From: SIG607 sp045592625
GTDB taxonomy: Bacteria; Bacillota; Clostridia; Oscillospirales; Acutalibacteraceae
Direction: 5' to 3'
DNA: 64,000 nucleotides
NCBI GenBank assembly: GCA_045592625.1
Contig: JAZNVC010000004.1
Span: forward strand, 62,001 to 126,000
This document shows, one piece after another, positions 51,368 through 59,020 of the stretch. A program made the translations under genes and the position numbers. Position 1 is the stretch's first letter; each line of letters starts with the position of its first letter. A model generated the notes under the pieces. The model saw only the letters and a list, made by a program, of their open reading frames with translations. It ran no database searches and was not told the origin of the DNA.

Positions 51368-52570
51368 CTATTCCATATGCTTTATTTTACGTTCTTCCAC
51401 GCCTATTCCCGCAGCAATAAAGAGAATTATCATACCTGTTTGTACCCATATCATTGTAGTATCAATCATTCCATAGCAGAAAATACATGCCAGTACCGCC
51501 ACAATGAATTTAATAATGGTATATTTTTCTTTTTTCGCCTTGAGGCAGGTGTGGCAATAAAACAAATCACCAATATACCTTATAATAAATGTGATTATAA
51601 GAAGCGTTCCAACTATGCCGTGACAAAGGAGCGAATCAATTATAATATTATGGCTGAGACTTGCTTTATATACAGTCGGGTCACTTGCCGAAAAAATATT
51701 ATAAAGATGCTTATAGCCAAAAAATCCAAAACCGAAAACCGTCTTTTCCTTTATATGCTTTATGGCAAATTTCCAAATAAGCACTCTGTTGTCGGTGGTT
51801 GCTCCAATTTGGTCTATACGAGGTAAAAACTGCGGAATAAGAACAATTATAATCAGCACCGTTATGCAGATTAATGTAAAAATCACAAGAAGCTTATATT
51901 CGTGGCTTATTGCAAGAAGTATTACTATACCTAGTGCCGCCACAAGCCATAGGCTCATACTTCCGCTTAAAGCAATTCCAACAGCATTAAATCCAGCAGC
52001 CAAATAATAAAGACATACCCTTTTAGCTTTGTTAACCGCTTTATAGGCACATACAAGTACGGCAAGGGTAACGCCCAAACCGAAAAAGTTAGGATTAGGA
52101 TAAAAGGTTGTGCATCGGTAGGCAGGAATATTATAGTTGATTATTTTCTCAATAATACTAATTAAAGTTGCCGTACAGCCTCCCAGAACAATAACATCAA
52201 GAAGTTTTTCATAAAATCTTTTTGTTGCAATGCTTCTCGTTACAAAAGCCACAACAGTCATTGCAAAAAATGACAACCCGCACAAAGCACCCAGATAGTT
52301 TTTATTTATAAGAGCGACCGTAAAGGTAATAAGTATAAAAAGGTTTAATACTAAACTGCCTTTATGAACAAAAACCTTGTCTCTTGTTCCGGGGAGAATT
52401 AAAAATATAAGGGCAGTAGCATATATAACAGCTCTTGCTAAATTAAAATAGGTAAAACAGGAAAAAGCACAAATGAATATTAAAAGATGAGCAATACTTG
52501 CATAACGATTACGCACAAAAGTGTTTTCAGCCGTTCTTTTTTGATTTTTCAAGAAACTCAAAAACTCCAT
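51368..52570 (-). CDS. O-antigen ligase/polymerase-like membrane protein
   Basis: The 400-aa protein has about ten or more hydrophobic segments and a periplasm-side loop typical of the Wzy_C/O-antigen ligase family. The blocks QIGATTDNRVLIWKFAIKHI, FGFGFFGYKHLY and SLSHNIIIDSLLCHGIVG match that family. In a Gram-positive cell it may polymerise or attach a surface polysaccharide; no glycosyltransferases lie nearby. I use ATG 52570, with AGGGTGG upstream. Longer starts at 52618 or 52711 would run across the promoter. Confidence 0.78.
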   Translation of the reverse strand: MEFLSFLKNQKRTAENTFVRNRYASIAHLLIFICAFSCFTYFNLARAVIYATALIFLILPGTRDKVFVHKGSLVLNLFILITFTVALINKNYLGALCGLSFFAMTVVAFVTRSIATKRFYEKLLDVIVLGGCTATLISIIEKIINYNIPAYRCTTFYPNPNFFGLGVTLAVLVCAYKAVNKAKRVCLYYLAAGFNAVGIALSGSMSLWLVAALGIVILLAISHEYKLLVIFTLICITVLIIIVLIPQFLPRIDQIGATTDNRVLIWKFAIKHIKEKTVFGFGFFGYKHLYNIFSASDPTVYKASLSHNIIIDSLLCHGIVGTLLIITFIIRYIGDLFYCHTCLKAKKEKYTIIKFIVAVLACIFCYGMIDTTMIWVQTGMIILFIAAGIGVEERKIKHME

Positions 52571-52600
52571 ACTCCACCACCCTAAAAACTTTACATAATT

Positions 52601-52629
52601 ATTATACTTAAAATCCATTGCTACTTCAA
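52601..52629 (-). promoter_or_regulatory. promoter of the O-antigen-ligase-like gene
   Basis: On the - strand TTGAAG (52624-52629), a 17-bp spacer and TATAAT (52601-52606). It lies inside the longer reading frame and supports the shorter start. Confidence 0.7.
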
Positions 52630-52697
52630 GGAAAATTTTAGTTAATTTTATTATCCTCTTTTTTGCCCTGGTTGTTTGAAAGACTACAGTTTTTAGT

Positions 52698-52868
52698 GAT
52701 ATTCTGTTCAAACGAACAGAATGATATTATGCCTAAAGGCACAGTGATATTTTCGCATTGCGAAAGTCATATTATATTCGCCATCAAAACTCGCAAAGCG
52801 AATATCACTTTGACGAAGTCAAAATATCACTGCGAAGCAATATAACTCGCCGAAAGGCGAATATAACT
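52698..52868. repeat. hairpin array 1: six to seven short hairpins with conserved AT linkers
   Basis: Hairpins follow one another with different stems: ATTCTGTTC/GAACAGAAT (52701-52722), TGCC/GGCA (52730-52741), TTTCGC/GCGAAA (52751-52765), TCGC/GCGA (52791-52801), TTTGAC/GTCAAA (52809-52823), TGC/GCA (52831-52839) and TCGCC/GGCGA (52847-52860). Loops are mainly GAA, AAA or GAAA. Linkers read GATATT on the left and AATATCAC or AATATAAC on the right, so their orientation flips. GTGATATT (52744-52751) and AATATCAC (52801-52808) are perfect complements. It is followed by a terminator-like hairpin. Confidence 0.8.
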
Positions 52869-52869
52869 G

Positions 52870-52904
52870 AAAAACCGACTTGTCGAAACAAGTCGGTTTT
52901 TCTG
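52870..52904. terminator. terminator-like hairpin closing array 1
   Basis: AAAAACCGACTTGT pairs with ACAAGTCGGTTTTT around CGAA (about 52870-52901), A-rich and T-rich at the ends. Its core, CTTGTCGAAACAAGTCG (52879-52895), recurs exactly in array 2 at 53838-53854. Confidence 0.85.
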
Positions 52905-52918
52905 AAAGGGTGTATAAA

Positions 52919-52959
52919 TTCGAACCCTTTTAAAATTTTGACCTATATGTTCGAACCCC
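52919..52959. repeat. pair of T-arm-like words
   Basis: TTCGAACCC (52919-52927) and TTCGAACCCC (52950-52959) match the T-arm of the nearby tRNA-Ser, where the same 10-mer reads TTCGAACCCCC at 53879-53889. They could be remnants of tRNA or attachment sites, or chance. Confidence 0.4.
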
Positions 52960-52991
52960 TACATATTTGAAAAGCAATTTTTTATTTCATA

Positions 52992-53501
52992 TCACCTTGC
53001 CGTAGAATTAACCTGCCACCAATCATTTCCTAAATTATATATTTTATGATTTCCCCAGTTGGCAGGTTTTTCTTTTGACTTAATAATAGCGAACGCACCT
53101 ACTGCATCATCATCGGTGATTTCCAAATATTCTATACTTTTTATCATTATTGTCTCTTGTCGTTGAGGACCAGTGTAATACTTGGATATATTTTTAAGAG
53201 CGACTTTTTGCTTCTCAGTTAAATTGACATAATAAACGGTATCTTCTTTGTCCGTCGAATAGATTGTTTGTGTTAGAGATTCTCCATTTTCTGATATATC
53301 AAGGAACATAGTGCCATTATGAGTATTTCTTTCGTTGATATATTCATTATAATAAGCAAACGCAACATCAGCGATTATATCGTAATCTTCGGATATTTTG
53401 TCCCACTCTTTTTTCTTTTCCAAAGACGGATTTAAAAACAAAAATGTTAATATTAGAAATAATCCTATTACAATTATTATGATATTTTTTTGTTTCTTCA
53501 T
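52992..53501 (-). CDS. hypothetical membrane-anchored protein between two hairpin arrays
   Basis: I do not recognise this 169-aa protein. An N-terminal hydrophobic helix (KNIIIIVIGLFLILTFLFLN) anchors an extracytoplasmic domain of about 140 residues (SEDYDIIADVAFAYYNEYIN, PQRQETIMIKSIEYLEITDD, ending GNDWWQVNSTAR). The ATG at 53501 has AAAGGTG upstream. No enzymatic motif is visible. It is the only gene in a block bordered by repeat arrays next to tRNA-Ser, which suggests an acquired or accessory gene. The AT-rich flanks support that weakly. Confidence 0.65.
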   Translation of the reverse strand: MKKQKNIIIIVIGLFLILTFLFLNPSLEKKKEWDKISEDYDIIADVAFAYYNEYINERNTHNGTMFLDISENGESLTQTIYSTDKEDTVYYVNLTEKQKVALKNISKYYTGPQRQETIMIKSIEYLEITDDDAVGAFAIIKSKEKPANWGNHKIYNLGNDWWQVNSTAR

Positions 53502-53571
53502 ACAAACACCTTTTTGCAAATAAATTCTTGTTTATTAGTTGGATTATACCATAAACTATATCTATAATCAA

Positions 53572-53823
53572 CGATTTGCGTAGCAAAGCACCGATATTAT
53601 TCATTATTCATCAGCGAAGCGATTTCATATTTTATCACGGCGAAGCCGTGTATATCATCAATTCCGCAAGGAATTGCATATCATCAAGACGAAGTCTTGT
53701 ATATCATCATTGCGAAAGATTTTTTATACACACCTAAAGGTGTGATGAGATACAAGGGCGGTTTTGCCGCCCTTAATGATATACAGTCTAACGGCTGATG
53801 ATATACCATTGCTTTCGCAATGG
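53572..53823. repeat. hairpin array 2: about ten short hairpins with TATATCATCA-type linkers
   Basis: Stems differ but each is self-complementary: TTTGC/GCAAA (53575-53587), CACGGC/GCCGTG (53636-53650), AATTCC/GGAATT (53660-53675), CAAGAC/GTCTTG (53685-53699), CACACC/GGTGTG (53729-53744), AAGGGCGG/CCGCCCTT (53754-53774), CAGTC/GGCTG near 53784-53798 and CCATTGC/GCAATGG (53806-53823); two others (near 53613 and 53710) look decayed. Linkers are TATATCATCA on the left and ATGATATAC or TGATGATATAC on the right, i.e. inverted. Loops are GAA or GCAA on the left and TTTC-like on the right, as expected if the right units lie in the opposite orientation. Confidence 0.82.
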
Positions 53824-53824
53824 A

Positions 53825-53861
53825 TAAAAAAATTCGGCTTGTCGAAACAAGTCGAATTTTT
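53825..53861. terminator. terminator of tRNA-Ser, closing array 2
   Basis: AAAAAATTCG.CTTGT pairs with ACAAG.CGAATTTTTT around CGAA (about 53825-53861), giving T's on the - strand. It shares the 17-mer CTTGTCGAAACAAGTCG (53838-53854) with the hairpin closing array 1. Confidence 0.88.
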
Positions 53862-53953
53862 TGGCGCAGAGAGGGGGATTCGAACCCCCGAACGGGTTTA
53901 AGCCGTTACACGATTTCCAGTCGTGCGCCTTAGACCAACTCAGCCATCTCTGC
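53862..53953 (-). tRNA. tRNA-Ser, anticodon GGA
   Basis: A 92-nt class II tRNA with an encoded CCA end. The acceptor is GCAGAGA/TCTCTGC, the discriminator is G, the anticodon loop is CTGGAAA within CACGA/TCGTG, there is a long variable arm AACGG..CCGTT, and the T-arm is GGGGGTTCGAATCCCCC. It reads UCC and UCU. A tRNA next to accessory DNA is a common integration site. Confidence 0.95.
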
Positions 53954-53976
53954 AAATTTTTGGCTGCGACTTAATG

Positions 53977-54005
53977 ATTATATAATAAACCCTTTAAAAA
54001 GTCAA
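53977..54005 (-). promoter_or_regulatory. promoter of tRNA-Ser
   Basis: On the - strand TTGACT (54000-54005), a 17-bp spacer and TATAAT (53977-53982). It lies between the WYL gene stop and the tRNA. Confidence 0.8.
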
Positions 54006-54024
54006 GAGTTTTTTGCCGTCCTTT

Positions 54025-55023
54025 TTAAAGATACATTTTTCTTATTGACTCTATTTTTTCTTTAATCATAGTACCCAGTTCTTGAGGAGATTTTACCACT
54101 ATACTGTCACCAAATTGCAGTATCCAATTAACCAATCCCTCGCTTAAATTTACATCTGTGGAGAAAGTAAACCATCCGCTTTCAGAACTTCTTATAAATA
54201 TCTTATCGGAGAAGCGGTCAACCACCTGTTCAAGTATTTCCTCTTTACATTTTAATTCAATTTTAGTGGGAGCACCCGAGTACATATGAAAACTTTTTGC
54301 CGAATAATCGGCAACGTCAAATTTATCTTTATAAATGCTAACCTCACTAAAATGACGGGATTTTTCCTTAGTTATATTTATTTTTCTTACTCTGTCAAGG
54401 CGAATATGCATAAGATTAGAATATTTTTCATTATTAGCCACCAGATAATAATGTTCATTCTGCCATATAAGAGCATAGGGAGAAACCTTATATTCCCTAT
54501 TTTCAACAGTTATCTTTCTGTCCTTAGAGATTTTTCTTACCGAATATATAAATGTCACTTTTTTGTTTTCGTTTATGGCACGGGAAAGAATATCTATATT
54601 ATAAAAAATCTCTTCATTTTCACATTTATGACCGTTATCTATATAAAGCCCTTTTTCTCTTTTGCGTCTTTCGCCTTCGCTTAACATACTGTCAAGCTTT
54701 TTGACTAAATCTCTTGTCTTTTTAACGGTTATAAAACTTGCCGCCTGAACTGCATCGGTAAGAAGATAAATTTCGGGAAGTTCAAACAATTTATCCACAA
54801 GACAGTAACCCGCCTTTGGAGTACGGGTAAAAAGTATATCATAGCCATAATCTATAAGGGCATCTATTCCTCGGTATACCGCTTTACGCTCTACCTCTAT
54901 CCCCTTTTCGCTGAGTTTCTCGATAATTTGTGCTGCACTTATAGGGTTTTCTTCATCGGAATAGTTTTTTAAAATATCAAGTATAGCAACCTCTTTTAAC
55001 TGTTGTCCTTTTGACTTAGGCAT
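54025..55023 (-). CDS. HTH/WYL-domain transcriptional regulator
   Basis: The 332-aa protein has an N-terminal winged helix (KEVAILDILKNYSDEENPIS, AAQIIEKLSEKGIEVERKAV), a central linker and a WYL domain with ALIWQNEHYYLVANNEKYSN and LMHIRLDRVRKIN, plus a C-terminal extension. WYL proteins bind nucleic-acid-type ligands and regulate stress or defence genes in other bacteria. The ATG has GAGGTG upstream and overlaps the RNase M5-like gene by 28 nt. Confidence 0.82.
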   Translation of the reverse strand: MPKSKGQQLKEVAILDILKNYSDEENPISAAQIIEKLSEKGIEVERKAVYRGIDALIDYGYDILFTRTPKAGYCLVDKLFELPEIYLLTDAVQAASFITVKKTRDLVKKLDSMLSEGERRKREKGLYIDNGHKCENEEIFYNIDILSRAINENKKVTFIYSVRKISKDRKITVENREYKVSPYALIWQNEHYYLVANNEKYSNLMHIRLDRVRKINITKEKSRHFSEVSIYKDKFDVADYSAKSFHMYSGAPTKIELKCKEEILEQVVDRFSDKIFIRSSESGWFTFSTDVNLSEGLVNWILQFGDSIVVKSPQELGTMIKEKIESIRKMYL

Positions 55024-55601
55024 TTTTTATACACCTCTGTAAATTCTTCCTCGCTCATTACTCGTCCGAAATAATCAAGCATTGCATTTGCCGACATATC
55101 CTTTGGTAAATTCAAATACGAAAGGAAGATTTCTCTTTGCTTTTTCGAATCACTGTTTCCCGAAAGGCCCAGCTCAAAAAAAAGGGTTTTTGTAATGGTT
55201 TTTTTCCCTCTTTTTTCACAATTTTCCCCCATTACCCCCGCTTTATATAAAGCAGAGGCAATAACCTTTTCGCTTAGTCCTTCAACACCCAAAAAACCTT
55301 CGGCACTATGCTTTTCTTTACGCTTTTCCTTGCCCTTTATTTGCGGGAGATAAACCTGAATAATTTCACCATTATCTATTATGCCTTTAAGGTGATTTCG
55401 TATAACCCGACCTGCACTGTCGCTGTCGGTCATAACTATTATTCCGTCTTTTTTGGCAAGGGACTTTATAAGTTCCTTTTTTTCTTTATTTTTAAATATA
55501 CGAAAGCCGTCAAGACAGAGAATATAAGCATCAATAAAATTTTCAATATTTATTTTATCGTACTTACCCTCAACAAGCACAGCCTGTTTAAGCTTTATCA
55601 A
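54996..55601 (-). CDS. rnmV: Toprim-domain ribonuclease M5-like protein (DUF4093)
   Basis: The roughly 201-aa protein has a Toprim fold: VLVEGKYDKINIENFIDAYI (catalytic Glu) and IIVMTDSDSAGRVIRNHLKG (DxD). The C-terminal part (AEGFLGVEGLSEKVIASALY) is typical of DUF4093/RNase M5. RNase M5 trims 5S rRNA precursors. I choose TTG at 55601, with GGGTG upstream and an N terminus (IKLKQAVLVEGKYD) that fits the family; the GTG at 55610 lacks an SD. It is coupled to holA by overlap. Confidence 0.8.
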   Translation of the reverse strand: MIKLKQAVLVEGKYDKINIENFIDAYILCLDGFRIFKNKEKKELIKSLAKKDGIIVMTDSDSAGRVIRNHLKGIIDNGEIIQVYLPQIKGKEKRKEKHSAEGFLGVEGLSEKVIASALYKAGVMGENCEKRGKKTITKTLFFELGLSGNSDSKKQREIFLSYLNLPKDMSANAMLDYFGRVMSEEEFTEVYKKCLSQKDNS

Positions 55602-56646
55602 CCGCTTCACCCTTTATAATAATATAGGAAAGTCTAACGATTAGTTCTTCTAAAACTATTCTGTCACTTCCCGAAAAACTTTTAAGAGCCACATCGGCAC
55701 GTTTAAGTTCTGCCAAACTGAGTCTAAGTTGTTTTCCCGAAACAAATGCCAGATTTTTTCCCGCCTTTTCAAGCAAAAAGGTTTTATTACCGTAAGAGAA
55801 TTTTTTTGCCACTTCGGTTACTGAAACAGATGCATTTTTCGCCGCATAGATTCTGAACATATCGGTATAAACACTTGTTATGGTAGAAAGTATTGCTATG
55901 GGCTTTATTCTTAAAAACAAAAGCTCATCAAGCATTTTAAGGGCTCCGCCAACGTTGCTTTTAAGAATTTCCGCACCAAGTTCGTAAACCGACTGTTCTA
56001 TATTTTTTACACAGACTTTATTTACGGTATCTTTATCAATAACTCCGCCCTTTTTAAACGCACAAAGCTTTTCTATTTCGTTTTGCAGTGTTTCGATATC
56101 ATCCGAAACATATTCAATAAGATAACGGGCAACGTCGTTTTGAATGGTAGCACCGCGTTTGGCTACTGCAGTAACAATCATTTTAACAAGTTCGCCTGTT
56201 TGTCTATGGTTTATAAGAATATTTCTGCCACCGCATTTATCAACTGCAGCAAGAAGTTTCTTTGCCTTTTCGCTTCTCTTTTCGTCAAAGTTAATGCGTT
56301 CAAACCAAAGAATAAATACCGTTTCTTCGGTTCTTTCTTCCAAAATGCTGACCAATCGGTCAAAATCGGTTTTACTTACCTCTTCAAACTCGTAGTCCTT
56401 TAAAACCACGCATTTTCTGTCTGCCATCATAGGCAGTTGCTCTTTTGCATCATAAACTTCCTGTAGGTCAACCTCGCCCGAAAACTTTTGAAAATTAAAG
56501 ACGTCATCAGGCGGAGTAACTGCCTCTATGATACTTTGAGCATTTTGCTTTTTTAAATAATTATCATTACCGAAAATAAGATAACAGGGTACAATATGTC
56601 CGTCTTTTATATCGGTTTTAATATGATATTCATTACCTATCGGCAA
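55588..56646 (-). CDS. holA: DNA polymerase III subunit delta
   Basis: The protein of about 352 aa is the clamp-loader delta wrench subunit. It has CYLIFGNDNYLKKQNAQSII (degenerate P-loop), FILWFERINFDEKRSEKAKK, and the C-terminal collar region (RIKPIAILSTITSVYTDMFR, QLRLSLAELKRADVALKSFS). I place the start at TTG 56646, with GGGGGTGG upstream; GTG 56655 is within that SD. It overlaps comEC by 14 nt. Confidence 0.9.
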   Translation of the reverse strand: MPIGNEYHIKTDIKDGHIVPCYLIFGNDNYLKKQNAQSIIEAVTPPDDVFNFQKFSGEVDLQEVYDAKEQLPMMADRKCVVLKDYEFEEVSKTDFDRLVSILEERTEETVFILWFERINFDEKRSEKAKKLLAAVDKCGGRNILINHRQTGELVKMIVTAVAKRGATIQNDVARYLIEYVSDDIETLQNEIEKLCAFKKGGVIDKDTVNKVCVKNIEQSVYELGAEILKSNVGGALKMLDELLFLRIKPIAILSTITSVYTDMFRIYAAKNASVSVTEVAKKFSYGNKTFLLEKAGKNLAFVSGKQLRLSLAELKRADVALKSFSGSDRIVLEELIVRLSYIIIKGEAVDKA

Positions 56647-58150
56647 TTTTTCCACCCCCTTTGTTTGAAAGTTTATACGGTTTAAAGAAAATTATATAAA
56701 AGGTTATATAAAACACTAAAATCAATGCGGCAAGAAGTTCCTTATTTCTTATTTCCACCGTACTGAATTGCAGATTTCCGAAATAATTAACTACCTTAAC
56801 AAAATAATCCGCCAACATATCCGAAAGCACAAAAAACAGTTTTTCTAAAAACTCAGCAAAACCGAAAACCACCGCCAGTACACAGAATCCCAGCATATAG
56901 GTTGTTGCAAGGCTGATTAAAAGATTTACAAGTATCGAAACAACCGAAACGCATCCGAACTGAGCTACACAAATAGGAAGGGTTAATATATAGGCGGAAA
57001 CGGACACGTAAAGAGTATTAGCGACACCTTTTAATAATTTGCTTTTTTCGGTATACTTTTTAAACTTTTCTTTAAACAGTTGCGGTAAAACAAGTACGCC
57101 CAAGGTTGAAGTGTATGAAAGCTTAAACACAAGGCTGTATAGTGCAAACGGATGAATGAATATTACCATCAGTGCCGCTAAAGCAAGACAGTGTATATTG
57201 TTTATATTTCTGCCCAGCATATTATAAATCGCTCTTATAAGATAAACAATTCCTGCACGTAAAACCGACATAGACATTGAGCAAAGAATGCACATAAAAA
57301 ACACACATAAAAGTAAAATTACATTAATTATAACTTGGTTTTTAAATATAAGGCGTAATACCCTTTCAATTCCCATAGTTATAATTGCCAAATGCATTCC
57401 CGATACCACTAAAATATGGCTTACACCTGCCGCCTTTACAGTATCGTAAAAATCTTCGCTCATATAGGCACGGTCACCCGTAATAAGAGCCAGAAGAACG
57501 TGAGCATTATCGGTATTGTTTAAAACACGGCTACCAATGTATTTTTTAACATTACCGGCCAGTGAGTAAATTCCTCTTTTTGTATCTGTACCTGCGTATT
57601 TAGAGTCAACACAGGCATGAAGATAAATACCCTCGCTATAAAAGGAATACTTATATTCACCGTCTATCCTTTGATATGTGACGTTGGCTGTAAATTTATC
57701 ACCAATCGAAAGGGTTTGTGCACCATTCATCGAAAGAGATATTTTAGTATTTTTTTCAAGATACAAAGAATTATTAACCCTTACGGTACAACTGCCGAAA
57801 GTACTTTGTTCAGGAGTAGTTTGGGGAGCAATAACGGTAACCTCTAAAGTATCACACATTCCGTCAAGAGTGTTTAGTTTTTCGGTATTATTAATAATTG
57901 CCACACTTCTTAGGCAGAAAAGACAAAGTATTAAAAGCATTATAAAACAGCCCTTATTTTTAACCGTTTTAAAAGCTATAACCGATAAAAGAGCAAACAA
58001 GACGGCAGATATTATGAGAAAACCCACACCCGCCGTCTTTAGCATAAAAGATAGTATTATCAGCAAAAGGGCTGTAACAGTAAGAAACGGAAACTGTCTT
58101 TCGCCGCTTAATGCTTTGATTTTATTTGAAGAACAACGGGAGCTTTTCAA
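56633..58150 (-). CDS. comEC: ComEC/Rec2-family membrane protein, no metallo-beta-lactamase domain
   Basis: The 505-aa multi-pass protein has an N-terminal DUF4131-type region (about residues 95-195) and the competence domain (VSHILVVSGMHLAIITMGIE, SMSVLRAGIVYLIRAIYNML, HPFALYSLVFKLSYTSTLGV). Full ComEC is about 750 aa and ends in a metallo-beta-lactamase part; it is absent, and the C terminus is FYITFYIIFFKPYKLSNKGG. A channel-only role in DNA uptake is inferred. The start is uncertain: TTG at 58150 overlaps the phosphoribosyltransferase gene by 29 nt and has no clear SD. Confidence 0.82.
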   Translation of the reverse strand: MKSSRCSSNKIKALSGERQFPFLTVTALLLIILSFMLKTAGVGFLIISAVLFALLSVIAFKTVKNKGCFIMLLILCLFCLRSVAIINNTEKLNTLDGMCDTLEVTVIAPQTTPEQSTFGSCTVRVNNSLYLEKNTKISLSMNGAQTLSIGDKFTANVTYQRIDGEYKYSFYSEGIYLHACVDSKYAGTDTKRGIYSLAGNVKKYIGSRVLNNTDNAHVLLALITGDRAYMSEDFYDTVKAAGVSHILVVSGMHLAIITMGIERVLRLIFKNQVIINVILLLCVFFMCILCSMSMSVLRAGIVYLIRAIYNMLGRNINNIHCLALAALMVIFIHPFALYSLVFKLSYTSTLGVLVLPQLFKEKFKKYTEKSKLLKGVANTLYVSVSAYILTLPICVAQFGCVSVVSILVNLLISLATTYMLGFCVLAVVFGFAEFLEKLFFVLSDMLADYFVKVVNYFGNLQFSTVEIRNKELLAALILVFYITFYIIFFKPYKLSNKGGGKIADR

Positions 58151-58661
58151 GGAATATTATATCGTCACGATTAGCCGCATCTCCTTCCGCCAAAAATGCA
58201 CAGGAAGCAGCCTCTGTTCCACCTGCGGTTTTTACGAGTTCTCTTACCGAAGCAAGAGATTCACCCGTACTTATAACGTCATCTACAATAAGAACTCTTT
58301 TCCCCTTTATAAGTTCCACGTCGGTTTCGCCTAAATAAAGGGTCTGTTTCTTTTGCGTAGTAATGGAACGCACACTAACCTTAATGGGAGTTCCCATATA
58401 AACCTTAATGCCCTTTCTTGCCACAACGTAAGGTTTGCCCGACTGTCTGGCCATCTCGTATGCAATAGGGATGCTTTTTGCTTCGGGAGTTAGTATAACG
58501 TCAAATTCGGGAGTTTTCTTAAGAAGTTCGCTACATCCCGCAACGGTAAGTTCAACGTCACCGAAGATTATAAAACCTGCTATATCAAGGTTATCGCTTA
58601 CAGGAAACTTTTGTAAATTTCTCTCTAGTCCTGCTATTTTCATAGTGTGAAATTCAGCCAT
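58122..58661 (-). CDS. phosphoribosyltransferase, adenine/xanthine type
   Basis: The 179-aa protein has the PRPP-binding motif RVLIVDDVISTGESLASVRE and KSIPIAYEMARQSGKPYVVA, as in adenine and xanthine phosphoribosyltransferases. It salvages purine bases to nucleotides; the exact base is not shown by the sequence. AAAGGA lies upstream of the ATG. It is the gene after HIT in the alaS operon. Confidence 0.83.
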   Translation of the reverse strand: MAEFHTMKIAGLERNLQKFPVSDNLDIAGFIIFGDVELTVAGCSELLKKTPEFDVILTPEAKSIPIAYEMARQSGKPYVVARKGIKVYMGTPIKVSVRSITTQKKQTLYLGETDVELIKGKRVLIVDDVISTGESLASVRELVKTAGGTEAASCAFLAEGDAANRDDIIFLEKLPLFFK

Positions 58662-58679
58662 ATTAAATCAATCCTTTCA

Positions 58680-59018
58680 TCAGCCGGGAGGCCAAGCAAG
58701 ATTTCTGCGAGCAAGCAGATGAAAATGAATGTGCCCTACAGTCTGTCCACCGTCTTCGCCGCAGTTGTTAACAACTCTGAATCCCTTTTGGAGATTTTCT
58801 TTTTCGGCAATTTTAGCAACGGCCTCAAAAACCTTAGCTATAAGAAAACTGTTGTCCCCATTTATTTTATCAGCACCGCTTATATGCTCACGGGGAATAA
58901 TTATAGCATGAAAAGGTGCCTGTGGGTCAATATCCAAAAATGCGTAAATAAACTCATCCTCGTAAACTTTAGTAGAGGGAATTTCGCCTGCCACTATTTT
59001 ACAGAATAAACAGTCCAT
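58680..59018 (-). CDS. HIT-family nucleotide hydrolase (HINT-like)
   Basis: The 112-aa protein is a histidine-triad nucleotide-binding protein: CLFCKIVAGEIPSTKVYEDE and the triad VGHIHFHLLA. HINT proteins cleave aminoacyl-AMP and phosphoramidates. Its place directly after alaS (2-nt gap) fits a role in clearing misactivated adenylates, but this is inference. The SD is TAGGAG. Confidence 0.9.
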   Translation of the reverse strand: MDCLFCKIVAGEIPSTKVYEDEFIYAFLDIDPQAPFHAIIIPREHISGADKINGDNSFLIAKVFEAVAKIAEKENLQKGFRVVNNCGEDGGQTVGHIHFHLLARRNLAWPPG

Positions 59019-59020
59019 AT

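Noticed and set aside
52698..52868. Integron attC or IS ends
   Set aside because: No integrase or transposase gene, and no attC-type conserved boxes. The hairpins are too short and too many.
52758..52970. 70-codon open frame through array 1
   Set aside because: It is an open reading through hairpin repeats, without an SD or a plausible protein sequence.
53572..53823. CRISPR array
   Set aside because: Stems are all different and short, linkers are too short for spacers, and no constant 25-37-bp repeat or cas gene is present.
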